A stretch of DNA of 64,000 bases from Artemisia argyi (Eukaryota; Streptophyta; Magnoliopsida; Asterales; Asteraceae): positions 112,560,361-112,624,360 of the forward strand of contig CM060703.1 of the NCBI GenBank assembly GCA_030686995.1, read 5' to 3'. Position numbers and translations under genes: made by a program. Below the pieces are notes generated by a model that had not been told where the DNA came from, made no database searches, and was given only the letters and a program-made list of their open reading frames with translations. Of this stretch, positions 11,974-24,353 are shown one piece after another; the stretch's first letter is position 1, and every line of letters begins with the position of its first letter.

Positions 11974-11991
11974 TGGCGCCACTGCTGGGGA
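11974..11991 (+). other. Primer binding site of element J
   Basis: TGGCGCCACTGCTGGGGA, 6 bp after the LTR end; the Athila/Tat tRNA-Asp-type site with a few changes. Confidence 0.7.
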
Positions 11992-12138
11992 ATAGTTACT
12001 GTTTAGGTTAAATTTTATTTTTATTAGGTCTACTCATTAGATTCCTTTCTAGTGAGATTTTCATTTTCTTTTTATTAGGTTTTCTTTAGTCTATCTTTTT
12101 CTTCGTTTCTTTGTTCGTGACGATTACCATCCACCATC

Positions 12139-12363
12139 ATGGAAGGTGGTGATAAATTTCATCCAGCCAACCCACCACGACAAAACCCACCACAACCAAA
12201 CCAACCCAAACCACTTAGAGCCTGCACTTTAGGAGAATACTCCCGACCTAGCCACCAAGGCTATCGAAACACCATTGGGCTCACCCAAGGGGCCAATGTG
12301 GCTCCCTTGCAATCCGACACCAGAAATCAATGGATTATGAGAAGCAAATTTCGGTCACTGTAA
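12139..12363 (+). pseudogene. gag N-terminus of Athila-like element J, truncated
   Basis: The start MEGGDKFHPANPP leads to a Pro/Gln-rich stretch. The Athila gag signature LGEYSRPSHQGYRNTI ... PLQSDT follows, in the right place 150 bp after the PBS. Homology stops after SDT (~12321). The remaining codons to 12363 belong to the following unrelated DNA. That DNA carries a short duplicated word (ACCAGAAATCAATGGAT at ~12321 and again at ~12457), perhaps marking an insertion. Confidence 0.65.
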
Positions 12364-13130
12364 ATTTTGAATATGAGGTTCGGGTACATAAAGACATATC
12401 TCAAATGACAAAATATACAATCTCTAATAAAAATGTACTTCCAAAAAACTCGTCACCAGAAATCAATGGATAATGAGGCCAAACATCCATCTAAACACAT
12501 ATCAAACTTGTTCAACAAATTCAATATTGAGATCATTCAAAATTTTCAAATTTTTAATTGATTCCAAAAAAATAAAAAATAATAAAAAAATAACTTTTGA
12601 ATCAAAAGTTTGGTTCAGATTTCAAAAAAATTCAAATTCAAAATATTTTAAATCGCGAAAAATGTAAAAACTACTTTATAAATTCGACAAAAATTTTTAA
12701 TCTAAATACAATTTTTATAATTTCTCAAAATAAAAATTTCTAATAAATTCTCTGAACAAAAAATAAAACAGAAATTTAATCAACATTGCTTAAGATAAAA
12801 CAAAAAATATACCAAGAAACCATCCCCTTTAACTCATAACTATACTCCGTAAGATCTAAAACTAAAAAATAAATTTGAAATGAGTTGTCCTTTTTATGCC
12901 ACAACAGTACTTTCTTCACTCTTTTCAATTTTTTGGTCAATGAGTTGTCCTTTTTTCTGCCTCAACAATACTTTCTTCCAAAATTCTAATTTGAAATTCA
13001 ATAAAGAATAAGAAAAACACCAATAAAGAAACACAAATCATACAAGATCAGCTTAAAAAAAAGAAAAAAACATATTTATAAGAAACATACTGAAAAATCA
13101 TGTCTAAAAAAAACACAAAAACATAAATAA

Positions 13131-13132
<2 letters not shown>

Positions 13133-13202
<70 letters not shown>
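13133..13202. repeat. (GA)n microsatellite, ~35 units
   Basis: Uninterrupted AG repeat of about 70 bp. The Ser-Leu repeat ORF on the minus strand is produced by it. Confidence 0.95.
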
Positions 13203-13206
<4 letters not shown>

Positions 13207-13334
13207 TTCATAATAAAATTCACACAAATTTTTATGTCAAATCTACATAAACTAACACAAAAAAAATTTACGCAAGATGAGAATATTTGCAAAAAAATTA
13301 CGAACGAATTACAAAAAAGAATTACACAATCTTT

Positions 13335-13336
<2 letters not shown>

Positions 13337-13371
<35 letters not shown>
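13337..13371. repeat. Poly-A tract (~35 bp)
   Basis: A homopolymer. It might be the tail of a retroposed insert, but no flanking duplication or coding body was found. Confidence 0.85.
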
Positions 13372-13373
<2 letters not shown>

Positions 13374-14093
13374 GAAATTTACAAACAAATTTAACCAACA
13401 AAGGAAACAATAAACTTTACAAACTGAAACGAAATTTACAAAAGAACTTCAATACTTCAAAGGTATATATATCTTTAAAAAAGATCTTCAAAACATGGAA
13501 GAAAAGCATAAATCTTTACAAAGAGGTATCAAAACATGGAAAAACCTTTAGAAATGTGAAATGGCTGCAACAATATTTCCTGCAAAAACAGATACTTCCG
13601 GCGACCAAAATGGCGAATAAACTATTTCCGGCGACCACAGCAGCGGAGAAGGCAGCGGAGAAGCGGCGGCTGGAAAAATTACAAAAGATATTGTAAAAAC
13701 TGAGATCAATAAAATAAAACATTCAAAACATGATTAATGTACACAGATCTATTAAAAAAAAACTCAAAAATATACCAAAAACTTGAAAAGCCCTTGGTTT
13801 ATGTTGTCGTGGAGTTCAGATATGGTGATGTATGGTGGTAGTGACGTACGGTGGTGGCGTTGTTAATTGTGAAACAGGTTTGAGAGTTCATATGTGTTTA
13901 GGGTTTTTAGAGAGAGAAATTTGTGGTAATGTGTGTTTTAGAGAGAGAGTGAGGTTATCAGGTTTGAGAGTTTTTGTGGGAGTGTTTTTTTTATATCTCT
14001 CAGGTTCGGGGCTAGGTTCGGGTGTTGAATCTTACATTTTGGTTTGGTGTAAGACTCGGAATTAGGGTGTGTTTATTGCTCCTTTATAAGGGA

Positions 14094-14094
<1 letters not shown>

Positions 14095-14171
<77 letters not shown>

Positions 14172-15268
14172 TGTAAAAACAGGGCTAAGAACTCACCTTA
14201 GTAATATGATATTTAAGTAGAAATCAAGTGGTGTAAGTGAATAGCTCCGACTTGTGACCTAGAGTAATAAGATAAGTTTAGATTTGGTTATTTTAGAGCT
14301 CGGTATGAAATGCTAAGGGTGAAGTCCTTCAAATATGATAGTGTCGGATTTATGTATTTGAATATTCCTTGTTCGAGAAAGGTTTTATTATAAATATATT
14401 TGTCATTTACAAAAATGCTATCGATCACAGTTTAGTTGAATACTTTAGTTATTACAAGTGTTATTAAAAATATTTATTTAAATATTTTTAGTTATAATAA
14501 AGTTCTCATTATTTATTTTAAGTATTTTTATTTCTATTAAAAATGTATTAGATATTGGTATGGATAATTATTAATAATAAAAATAAAATTTTGTATAGTG
14601 TTTCAAAGATAAAATATTTATGTCAAAATTTCCCTTTTAGTTTACAAAGTTACACTTTATACCCTTTTATTAAAATAGTTACTCTTTTAGTCTAAAATTT
14701 CCCTTTTATACTTTTACCCTTATCTTTCGATTAACGACAGTTTCTACCCTTGTCTTCATTTTAAAAACCAATTGGTACATTCGGTTCAATAGTTTACCAG
14801 TTTTTACAAAAGGCACCCCTTAACAAAATAATTTACAAAAATAGTCTAAACTTTAGTTTTTGAAAAGTTAACTTTTATTTTTATAAAAATTATCATTTTT
14901 ATCTGAATACAATTTAAAAAAAAATCAATTTGATTTTATATGGTTCTCATTCTTAAATTTTTGGTTCAAAAATTTAGTTTAAAGAATCGGTTGGGCATAT
15001 TAGCCCGTTAGGCCCAAAGGTGATTTAGTAGAAAACTCCCGGTGCATATTTGACTAGCTTAGGATTAGTGTAAAATTAGTTAGTGTTTAATGTTTTTAAT
15101 TATGCATCATTAGCTAACCCGGTTTAGTTTAGTGTTGAGATACAAGTGGTAGCAAAATATGTAATGTTATACGTGTGAATTAAATTTTTACGAGGCCATT
15201 TCTAGAGGGTGTCGAGTGAACTTGTAACTTGCTTTTAGTTTTAGTTTTCAAGTATCAATTTCACAAAG

Positions 15269-15362
<94 letters not shown>
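14095..15362. repeat. 1.1-kb segment between inverted compound microsatellites
   Basis: The left arm is (TA)n 14095-14140 then (TG)n 14141-14168. The right arm is a short CG run, (CA)n ~15276-15321, then (TA)n ~15322-15362. The right arm is the reverse complement of the left in order (TA-TG against CA-TA). The 14169-15267 interior is AT-rich, without ORFs, and has repeated 'CCCTTTTA' type words near 14630-14760. Its nature is unknown. Confidence 0.6.
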
Positions 15363-15363
<1 letters not shown>

Positions 15364-15514
15364 GAAACGAGAAGTGTTGAATGAATAGAAAACGAGTCAA
15401 AAAAACAACACCTTAAAAAAGTGTTTGAGCAAGTTGTGAAGTATCTTGTTTATTTGTCGGATAAGGTGCATCAGTTACGATATTGGTGTTTGAACAAGTT
15501 GTGACTTGGTTTCG

Positions 15515-15905
15515 TACTAGCGAGTTGACTCACGGTATTTTGTTCTTCTTAGCGAGTTGGCAGCTATTGGTAGCGAGTTAATGTGTTTCTGACTAGCGAG
15601 TTGATTATTTACTATAAGTGGAAAGAAGACAAATCGCTTGTTAGTGACAATTTTGTCTCTACCAGTAGCGAGTTGTCAGATTTTGTTTGTTTGTGAATCT
15701 AGCAAGTTGAGCCTTAGTGAGTTGCTAGATTTAGCGAGCTGACAGATCTAGCGAGTTGGACTTCTAGCGAGTTGGTCACCTGGTGATTTACTTAGGTTAG
15801 CGAGTTGGTTGGTTTAGCGAGTTAGTGATTCCAGTGACTTGGTACTTCCAGCGAGTTGGCATTTAGCGAGTTGGTTTTTAGCGAGTTGGATCTAGCGAGT
15901 TGCCT
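15515..15905 (+). repeat. Minisatellite of TAGCGAGTTG words in the leader of Copia G1
   Basis: About 15-17 copies of TAGCGAGTTG (with variants such as TAGCAAGTTG, TAGCGAGCTG) at irregular spacing of 11-40 bp. It sits directly upstream of a stretch shared with element G2, in the same place as the unrelated-looking 18-bp array at 32782-33080. Confidence 0.85.
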
Positions 15906-15924
15906 GTTTTGCGATTTGCTTGTT

Positions 15925-16538
15925 TAGCTGTTGACCAAAGTTGACTTTTTACATCAAAACTTCAAACAGCCATAACTTTTGAACCATGGCTCCGTTTTCA
16001 GCGAATTAGCTGTCAAAACGTCCGGAACAGGCTGAAGATTGTGAGGTTTCACCACGAAGTCATGAAACGAATTTTCGAGGCCCAAATCACCTCCGGAGTG
16101 AAGTTATTGAGGTTTTAAGTTTTCAGACCATAATTTCACCGTAACAACTTGCATCAACCGAACCAAATCACATTGCTGGTTGATAACTCACTCCTAGGTG
16201 ATCAAGTTGTTGTGATTTGATAATACGCTGCGAGTTGAATAGTTCTGTGATTCAAGAATTGTTGCGATTTGAGTTGTTGCAACTTGTCCAATTACAATCT
16301 GACGTTGCAAGTTGATTCCTGCAATTTGACTAATTGTGATTTGACTTGGTGTGATTTGACTCGTTGTGACTTGACTTAGATAACTTACTGTACCTTGCAA
16401 TATTTATCATCTCATACTCAATCACTTAAGTACTCAGCATTATTTCACCGTTTCCTTTGTTGATTTTATAAAATCCCGCGAAAGATTCGATTTCTCGGTT
16501 TAAATCACAAGTTGTAAAATCCCGTGCACATCTACTTC
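15925..16538 (+). other. 5' leader of Copia element G1
   Basis: Non-coding and highly similar by eye to 33250-33771, with one ~13-bp indel near 16080. It contains repeated GTGATTTGAC / GTGACTTGAC words at 16270-16380. The minus-strand ORF over it is a shadow of these repeats. It leads directly to the gag ATG at 16539. Confidence 0.7.
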
Positions 16539-18146
16539 ATGTCAAATTCTTCAATTCCAGTCATACCTGAGATACTCAAATCGTACGATATGATCTATGA
16601 ACATAAGACTTCCAACCCTTCACAACTTATTAACGTGTTTGAGTCTGACAATGCTACAATGGAATCATCGTGCTCAAAGTCTCGAGAGAAAGAACTTCAT
16701 CAGCCACAAAAATTGCCCGATAATGCAAAGGAAAGGTGCATTGAATGTTTTCAATTAGTTCACTCACATCTCAAGGTTCTCTTTGAACGACCTGGATACT
16801 TAACATGATACGAATGCACATTCGCTTACGAACGTGCTTTCACATCGCTCTTTGGTCAAGATGTTCAGACCTTCACTGTCAAAATGACTCAGTATTTAGA
16901 CCAACTTGAACAACAACTTGACAAAGGAAATTTTTCTGAAGAAAGATCCATGGCTGCCTTTTGTGTGATCAACAACCAACTCCAAACGTTCATTGATTCA
17001 CAATTCACTGAGAATCAAATGACTAATAAGTATTTTACTAATTACACTGGAATTGAAGTTGATGCGTTCAGAGAAACACTACTCCAACTCATGAGTAATG
17101 TTGTGAAGTACATTGATGAAAGAGCACAACACAAACGAATGTATGACATCATGATGAATGAACAACTAATCCTATCAAGGGAAATGAAGGTTGATTCGAG
17201 TAAAGCATTGGATGCTAGTTCAGTTGTCACAGAATGCAGTGGGACAAAGTCAGATATGCATGATACAAGCAACAGTTCAGTGATTCACATCACACATGGC
17301 GTGGATGCAGATATCAGACCAGTAAATGACCATGTGCCATTTGCTGAGGTTCATTTAACTGTTCAACATAATGTCCCTGCTAGTGAACGACAACATACTG
17401 ATCAATCTGAACCTGTTTATGACACATACCTGTTGGAAAAGGTTGATAGCAATACCAATCCTGATTCAACTAATATGAGTCATAAGGAGGGAGAAATTGA
17501 CTAGGATGTTGAACATGATCGAGTTAAATGTTCTTTGCTTAAGGCTGAGTTTTTCAAAACAAATAATTGTATTTCACTTGAAATATCAATACAACAAAAG
17601 GAAGAAAGTCTTCAAATGATCAAACCATGTAAGAATCCAGAATTTCATGAATTTCGTGAATTTTTTGAAATAAACAATTTGAAAACTCAGCTACAAGCCA
17701 AAAACTCAACGATCAACAACTTAAAAACTCGAATTAATATGCATGAGAAAAGTAATGATGCCAAAATTAAACATGACATTGATGCATTGGAATCAAGAAA
17801 CTTTGAATTGGAATGTATTGTGGCTAAATTACTTTTGGAAAATGAGACTTTGAAAAAGCATTACAAAGATCTGTATGATTCTATCAAAGAAAAGAATATT
17901 AAGACTATTGAACAAACAACTTCTTTGATGGCCAAAAATGATGAACTCAAAGCTCAACTTCAGGAAAAAGGTTTTACAATTGCTGCATTAAAAAACGAGT
18001 TAAGAAAATTAACTGGAATTAGTGTGAACACTAAGTTTGCAAAACCATCAATCTTGGGAAAACCACCTTCACAATCTCGTAGGAAACAAAGTGTTGTTAG
18101 GCAACCGACTGCGCTTAGATCTGAACGACCAAAATTCTGCGTTTAA
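16539..18146 (+). pseudogene. Copia gag (element G1), long coiled-coil type, two in-frame stops
   Basis: Start MSNSSIPVIPEIL at 16539. One frame stays open for ~535 codons apart from TGA at 16806-16808 and TAG at 17502-17504. The N-terminal half has SMAAF ... FIDSQF and IDERAQHKRMYD; the middle is acidic/Ser-rich (SSKALDASSVVTES-like); 17650-18000 is a coiled coil (NFELECIVAKLLLENETL, KNDELKAQLQEKG). The end has NTKFAKPSILGKP and SERPKF. This is the gag organisation of a Copia family abundant in Asteraceae genomes. Gag packages the element RNA; the zinc-knuckle part is missing because the frame leaves homology near 18137. Two nonsense changes in an otherwise preserved frame suggest recent decay. 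Confidence 0.8.
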
Positions 18147-19474
18147 TTCTTCAACCCCTTCTTTCTCCTTTCTCATTTACTCCTTTTTTCAATCATACCT
18201 AAGGACTTCTAATTCTAATCTATTAGAATTGTCCTTGGGTAGATCCCTCCGGCTCTGGCGGATCATAGGACGATTTTTCCTAACCTCGGTTACCTTATAT
18301 CTTCATGACTATCCTATTGTTGCCATAAAACCATTCATTTAAAAATCTCTCAATGTGTTCATGATTATGAAACATATTTGTTGACACTTTGAGAGTTTTG
18401 GTTTCTTATGAAGGACTCCCCCTTCACATGTGCTCATGAGTTTGTTAAGAAATTTGCACATGCGGGAGGAGTTTGTACTTTTGAATTGATTCACTTTCAG
18501 CAAACATGACCGATTCGAGACACGCTTACATCACTAGTTAGACTAGCTTGAAATTATTATCCATCCTAGTCAAGTCCAAAGAAAGTCTGTCGATACGGTA
18601 CATTCTATTCAGACAAGTCCTATTCGAGACATGCTTATATCACTAGTTAAACTAGCTTGAAATTATTACCCGTCCAGGACAAGTTTTTTTGATTACTGAC
18701 ATTTTAAGCTTCATCAATTCATTGGTACTTTCTGAGTCGAGCTCTTTTGAGATTCAGTCAAAGTCTTTAAACATTTTGATCACATTTTAATCATGTCTTC
18801 TCCCCCTCAAAAATAGCATATCGTGATATTTTTGATATCAACTGATTAAGAAAAAGCTTTTTCGAGAGAAAGACAGATTTGATTTTGCATCAAATCAGAA
18901 CATTTTTGTTTTTCTATACTGCCCCTTAATGATAGTTCATTTTGAAATCAATTAAGTGTATGGACGGAGATAGGGAGTTATCTTGAGCACTAATTTGAGA
19001 GAATTTGAAAAATCTTTTGAACAATCTTGAAAAAGTGCTCAAGAATTTGGTTTTGAAAACGAGTTTTTGTTTGAATTCTCTTTCGTTTGTGTATACTCGA
19101 ACTTTTGAAAATGATTACATCTTTGAACGTACATGTCCTTGATTTGAAAATAATCAGAAGTCATCATTTAGGTACGGGTTTCGTACTGAAGTATACGAAA
19201 GCCATAGTGAAGAAACTTTTGAGAAACGACATGTTTTAGAAAAACATTTTAAAGAACTCCCGATCAATCATCTGTACATGTCCGTATCATTATTGAATGA
19301 CATTTCTAGAAACGTACAGAATATTGATTTATACGAGAGACATGTCGTGAGAAGAATATTTTTGGATATTTTGATTTTATATTGTTTTTGTATTTTTTTT
19401 TTGAAAAATTTCTATTTTTGTATTTTGTTTTTCAAAAATATTTACAGCGAAGCGATTTTGAATACATTTTTCAA
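18147..19474 (-). other. 3' untranslated region of Copia element F
   Basis: Non-coding DNA downstream of a minus-strand pol. Two polypurine-like runs on the minus strand, at ~18797-18810 (TTGAGGGGGAGAAG) and ~18411-18425 (GAAGGGGGAGTCC), are candidates for the plus-strand primer. I could not place the LTR tip. The junction with G1 gag is near 18137. Confidence 0.45.
18505..18685. repeat. Spaced duplication, ~65 bp twice
   Basis: 18507-18572 and 18617-18682 share the words ATTCGAGACA, TCACTAGTTA, CTAGCTTGAAATTATTA with a few changes; period ~110 bp. It lies in the Copia F 3' region. Confidence 0.75.
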
Positions 19475-21140
19475 GAAGATTCGAGAAGACATTCTAGCTC
19501 CACAGGAGTTAGGCTTCGCATGACAATTCGTCGAACTAAATCGTCAAACCGTTCTTTTGGAAGGGCTTTAGTTAATAGATCGGCGAGTTGGTATTCAGTC
19601 TTCACGAAGAATAATTCAACTGTACCCTCTTCTACATGCTCTTTGATGAAATGGTAGCAGACTCTAATATGCTTAGTCTTTCAATGTTGTACAGGATTGC
19701 ACGAAATGGCTATGGCACTTTTTGAGTCATAATACAAAGGTATTCTGTCGAAAGTAAAGCCATAATCTATGAGTTGTGTCTGCATCCAAAGAACTTGGGC
19801 ACAACACGCAGATAGAGACACATACTCGGCTTTGACGGTTGATAATGCAATACAATCTTGCTTTCGTGACGAGCAGCCTACTAGCTTTTCACCAAAAAAT
19901 TGTGCTCCACCTGATGTACTTTTTGCTATATCTTGATAACCTGCGTTGTCGGCATCTGAAAAGGCTATTAGTTTAAACTCCGAATCCTTCGGATACCAAA
20001 GTCCCATGTTAATGGTTCTTCGTAGGTACCGAAAGATCCGTTTGACCTCATGGAGGTGAAGTTCTGTAGGCTTTGCCTGAAACCGTGCTAATAAGTAAAC
20101 AGTAAAATGAATATCGAGTCGACTAGCAGTAAGGTACATGAGAGAACCAATCATGCTCCGATATTTCTTCTGATCGATCGGTTTCCCAAATAAATCAGCA
20201 CCGATTTTTGGTGAAGTGACCATTGGTGTACCAACAGAGTCACAATTTTCCATACCATGTTTTTTCAAAATCTCTGTATATTTAGCTTGATTAATAAAAA
20301 TACTACAAGGGGATTGATGTATTTGTAAACCAAGAAAGAATTTAAGTTCCCCCATCACGGACATTTCAAATTTGCTTTTCATGAGATTTGCAAAATGTTT
20401 TGAATGATTCGGATTAGTGGACCCAAAGATAATGTCGTCCACGTAAATCTGAACAATCAAAATGTCATCTTTGTATTTTCTTGTAAACAAGGTAGAATCG
20501 ACAGTTCCTTTGGTGAAATTGTTTTTGATCTGGAAAGATGATAGTTCGTCATACCACGCTCTTGGAGCTTTCTTTAAACCATAAATGGATTTCTTTAGCT
20601 TGTAGACGTAGACTGGATGTTCCTTGTCAACAAATCCTTCTGGCTGACTCACATACACTTCTTCTTTCAGAGTTCCATTCAAAAACGCTGTCTTGATGTC
20701 CATATGATAGACTGATATTTTTGTGAGCTGCATATGCTAAGAAAATCCGGACTGCTTCAAGTCTAGCTACTTGCGCGAATGATTCCTCGAAGTCTATCCC
20801 TTCTTCTTGTTGAAATCCTTTAGCCACGAGACGAGCTTTGTTGCAAATTACAATCATTTCTTCATCCGTTTTATTCTTCCATAACCATTTGAGATCAATA
20901 ACCAGTTTGTCAAGTGGTCGTTCAACAAATTCCCAATTATCATGTAACTTGTATTCACGAATTTCTTCCTGCATCGCTTCTTGATTGCTCAAATTAGTAT
21001 ATATTATAGTGTTTATATTTCTCCAAAGGATTTGAACGAAATACAAATCCCGAGATTGTAGTCCGTGTGAAGGTGTGAATGGAATTTGAAATTCCCGGTT
21101 CGTGAAAAGTGTCGTGAAAGTGAGAAAAAGTGATTTCAAT
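19475..21140 (-). pseudogene. Copia reverse transcriptase-RNase H (element F)
   Basis: Minus-strand pol C-terminal half. The RT begins near 20990 ([19 protein letters not shown]) and contains [47 protein letters not shown] and the catalytic [11 protein letters not shown] box. RNase H follows ([29 protein letters not shown]). Damage: a frameshift near 20720 between the two halves and an in-frame TGA at 19681-19683 just after NPVQH; the tail continues (TKHIRVCYHFIKEH ... LADLLTKALPK) to a TGA near 19475. Gag, protease and integrase are missing. Orientation is opposite to G1 gag, so they are separate insertions or products of an inversion. Confidence 0.85.
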
Positions 21141-21263
21141 GAGATTTATACTAATGAATATGAAAATGAAGCACAATTAACCAATTAAGCAACAAATTCA
21201 AATTACCAAACCTAAAACGTAACGAAGAATTAAAACAGTAAGCTAAAACGTAAAATAAACATA

Positions 21264-21307
<44 letters not shown>

Positions 21308-24300
21308 TTTTTATTTAATTTTTAAAAGCTAGACTAATCCTACGGGTTTGAAAATAATTTTCCTAAACTAAAAATGATAAAAGAAAATTTTAGGAAAACG
21401 AAAAATATATATATATTTTTTTGCTTTTTATTTAATTTTTATGAATTAAAAACTATTTTAACTAATTAAAAAAAAGTAATTAAAAATGCAAATAAAAAGA
21501 AATTAAGTGAGAAAAATACAAATTTAATTTTGAAAAATCTAAAATAACAAAAAAACTATTTTCTAAAATATTTTTGGAATTTTTTTATGCTTTTTATGAT
21601 TTTTATTTGATTTTTTTTTAATAAAAGTTATCAAAAATTGATTAAAAGCTAAAATAAAATAAGAAAAATAGCAAATCAACTCAGAAAAATATGAAAATTT
21701 TAGGGAAATTCTAAGATATTATCTAAAACCTAGGAAAAATTTAAAAATTGACAAATAAGCTAGAAAAGTGTTGAATGGGCTAATTAGCATTTGGAATAAG
21801 CACTTAGTAATAAGCTATGATCACGAAACTGTACCACAAGCTCAGGATAGGTCTAAAGTGCTTATTTAAGCTTAAGTCTAGTCAAGTTAATCAGATAAGC
21901 TCACAGGTTAAGCTAGAAAAGCAGATAGTAGTTCCAAAAAGTACTTATTAATAAGAAGTTTTTATCCAATAAGCACCAAGTGTTCACAAAAGGTTCTAAA
22001 AGCTATAATAAGCACTAAACAACTTAATTTAGCAAGTGAAACCCTGAGAACAAGCTAAATAAGCAGAGCACGGGTTTAATGCTAAGACAGATTTGAATGC
22101 TCCAAAACCCCTACTTGCAGCTCAAATTTAAGCACCTTAATAAGTTGTTTGATCCAATCTAAAAGTAGATTCTGAAAGTTTACTTAGTAGTCTACTTAAA
22201 AACCCCAAAAGCCCTAATTCTAATCACCTAATTGACCCCTAATTGGACCTGAGATCAGGACCTGTTGATCCTGTAGGCTGCAAGTTTGACCCCTTTTTTA
22301 TTGTGAACTAAATTAGACCAAAGTGAGTTTCTAATGCTTAATTCCGGACCTAACTAGTATATTAAGCTAATTTAAAGTGAAATTATCCAAAATGTAATTG
22401 ATATATACCTAAATCTAAGTTTGCAACTACTAGAGGTCCTAAATGCTAACTGATTTATGGATTAAGAGCTAGGTTTGACTTATTACTAAATTACCTATCA
22501 GTTTTATGCCTCAACTATCCTTAATACACCTTATGTAACCTGTCTGAGCCAAATGAAACACATAGAAACATCAATCTCTCAGAGTCACACCTTGTACCAA
22601 ACAACCCTTAATCTAAATAGTTACACTATGATTCTCAATTTAAACCTTACAAGACCTAATCTAATGATCAAAACCTATTCCATAACTGAAATTAAAGCTA
22701 AATGAAAAGGAAAGAGCAACAAAGAGCAGCAAAAACACACAGATTCAGGTTAGGCTAAAATGACCAATAATAGAAACAATTATCAAGAGATAAAGTAAAT
22801 CAAAACATGTACTAACTATCACAGATGTAAAATAACTAACAGATGAAGAATAAAAACAGATTCAAACAACTAATAAGCTAGATAACAATGAGATGAACTA
22901 ATAAGCAGAAATTTGAAAATGTAAAAGAGATGCTTACAACTTAATTCCCTAGCTGAACAGTGGAGACTTTTGAACACATCCTATCTTTAAGATATGCTAA
23001 GCACTTCCCAATCCTGCTTAACTTATCAGATCAGACCAATGATCACCATTCTTCATCAAAAGTTGACTTTAGTTGACTAACTTGAGAATTTTAAGAATAT
23101 GAACTAAATAAGCACTAAATAAACTCACAATAGCTAGACAGCTAACATAAGCTTAGAGAAATGTAAAACTAAGCTTATTGAAGCTAGTATTTGAAAGTGA
23201 AAACAAATTTTTGGATTTTTTAAGGATTTTTTTTATTTTTGTTTTTTGTATTTTTGGAATAAGATGAATTAACAATGAAAGGTAAAGTTTTAATAAGCTA
23301 AAAGTGATTAATATAAGCTAATGAAATAGTAAATAAGCTTAAACAATAACTAATGATGAATTAAGAGTAATCAGTAAAGCTGAAATTAGAATTAAACTAA
23401 TATCTCATTAATATAAAAACTGAGTACAATATTTAAAATGATTACAAGGAGATTTAAACAGCATAACGTTAAACTAAGAATTACACACCCAATACATGAA
23501 ATGAAGGGGGTATTTATAGGGGAGGGGTGGGATTGCTAGGGTTTCATTGGAAGTTTCTTGACCTCTCAGGTGTGTTTTCTATCCCTTGATCAGCTGTCGA
23601 TTATTATGGGGTTGGGTAAATTTGATGAATGGTGATTCTAGGGTTCATACGCATAGTGCATATCTGGGTTGGGGTAATTTTGGGGCGCGGGTAAATTTTT
23701 TATATATTTGTTTGACCGGGGTTAAGGCAGGGGTTGACTTGGGTGGATTGGGTTGTGGAGTAAAAAGGTGGATTGGGCTTTTGTTTGTTTTGGGCCTGGC
23801 TTAGTTTGGTGATAATAAAACTTTATGGATCCGGTTGGTTTGTTTATGGATTTAGGATTAGTTTTAGTAAGGACCATTTATGTAATTCTTAAAACTCCAA
23901 GGGCCAAATCTGACTTTCTTCAAAATTCATTCCAAGGGCCTTTATTGACATTTCTAATTTGTGGAGGACCTCATTTGATTTTCTTCAATTATTTCTTCAA
24001 GGGACTGTTTTTGTCAATATCTGAAAGCTGAGGGACTAAACTTGTCATTTCATCAAACTTTGACCAGGGACTATTCTTGAAACTTTATGAATCTCTGAGG
24101 ATTTTTCTTGAAATTTGGGCTTCCTTTGATCATTAAGCTTCCCCGACTCCGGCTTTTGACCTTTTCCATTCTCGTGCTTGTTTTTGTCGGTTTTGCTTCG
24201 TTTTTGTCCAATTTTCACATATCCGTACCTACACATACATAAATACAAAAACACACATTTTCTTGGCATATTTGGTTAGTATTTGGTATATTTGGTCTGA

Positions 24301-24339
24301 TTTTGGGTCTAAAAAGGATGTGTGAATAAGCACACATCA
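21141..24339 (-). repeat. Probable 3' LTR of Athila-like element E plus AT-rich DNA (left edge unknown)
   Basis: The right edge is clear: an 8-bp inverted repeat (GATGTGTG/CACACATC) ends in ATCA at 24339, next to a polypurine tract. A minus-strand TATA box (CCTATAAATACCC) lies near 23511-23523. To its left are ~2.3 kb of A/T-rich, ORF-free DNA full of AATAAGCT/AAGCAC words, with a (TA)n run at 21266-21302 and a partial echo at 21404-21440. The left LTR tip was not found, so part of this may be another repeat. Confidence 0.45.
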
Positions 24340-24353
24340 AAACTCCCCTAGAC
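24340..24353 (-). other. Polypurine tract of element E
   Basis: On the minus strand it reads GTCTAGGGGAGTT, immediately before the LTR start TGATGTGTGC. Confidence 0.6.

Larger units (their letters stand above)
12364..14094. other. Unassigned AT-rich DNA
   Basis: No gene is supported. 12470-13100 is A/T-rich. 13560-13690 is a small GC-rich patch with GCGGAGAAGGC repeats, perhaps a decayed exon or promoter. 13790-14060 is GT-rich. The ORFs here come from microsatellites or low complexity. No terminal repeats were found that would define an element. Confidence 0.5.

Noticed and set aside
13104..13388. ORF with Ser-Leu repeats
   Set aside because: Produced by the (GA)n microsatellite and a poly-A tract; no other content.
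13832..14065. Possible 77-codon gene beside a GC-rich patch
   Set aside because: GT-rich low-complexity sequence with no recognisable domain or splice context.
15515..15905. CRISPR-like array
   Set aside because: Units are short and irregularly spaced, in a plant retroelement leader; there are no conserved long repeats or cas genes.
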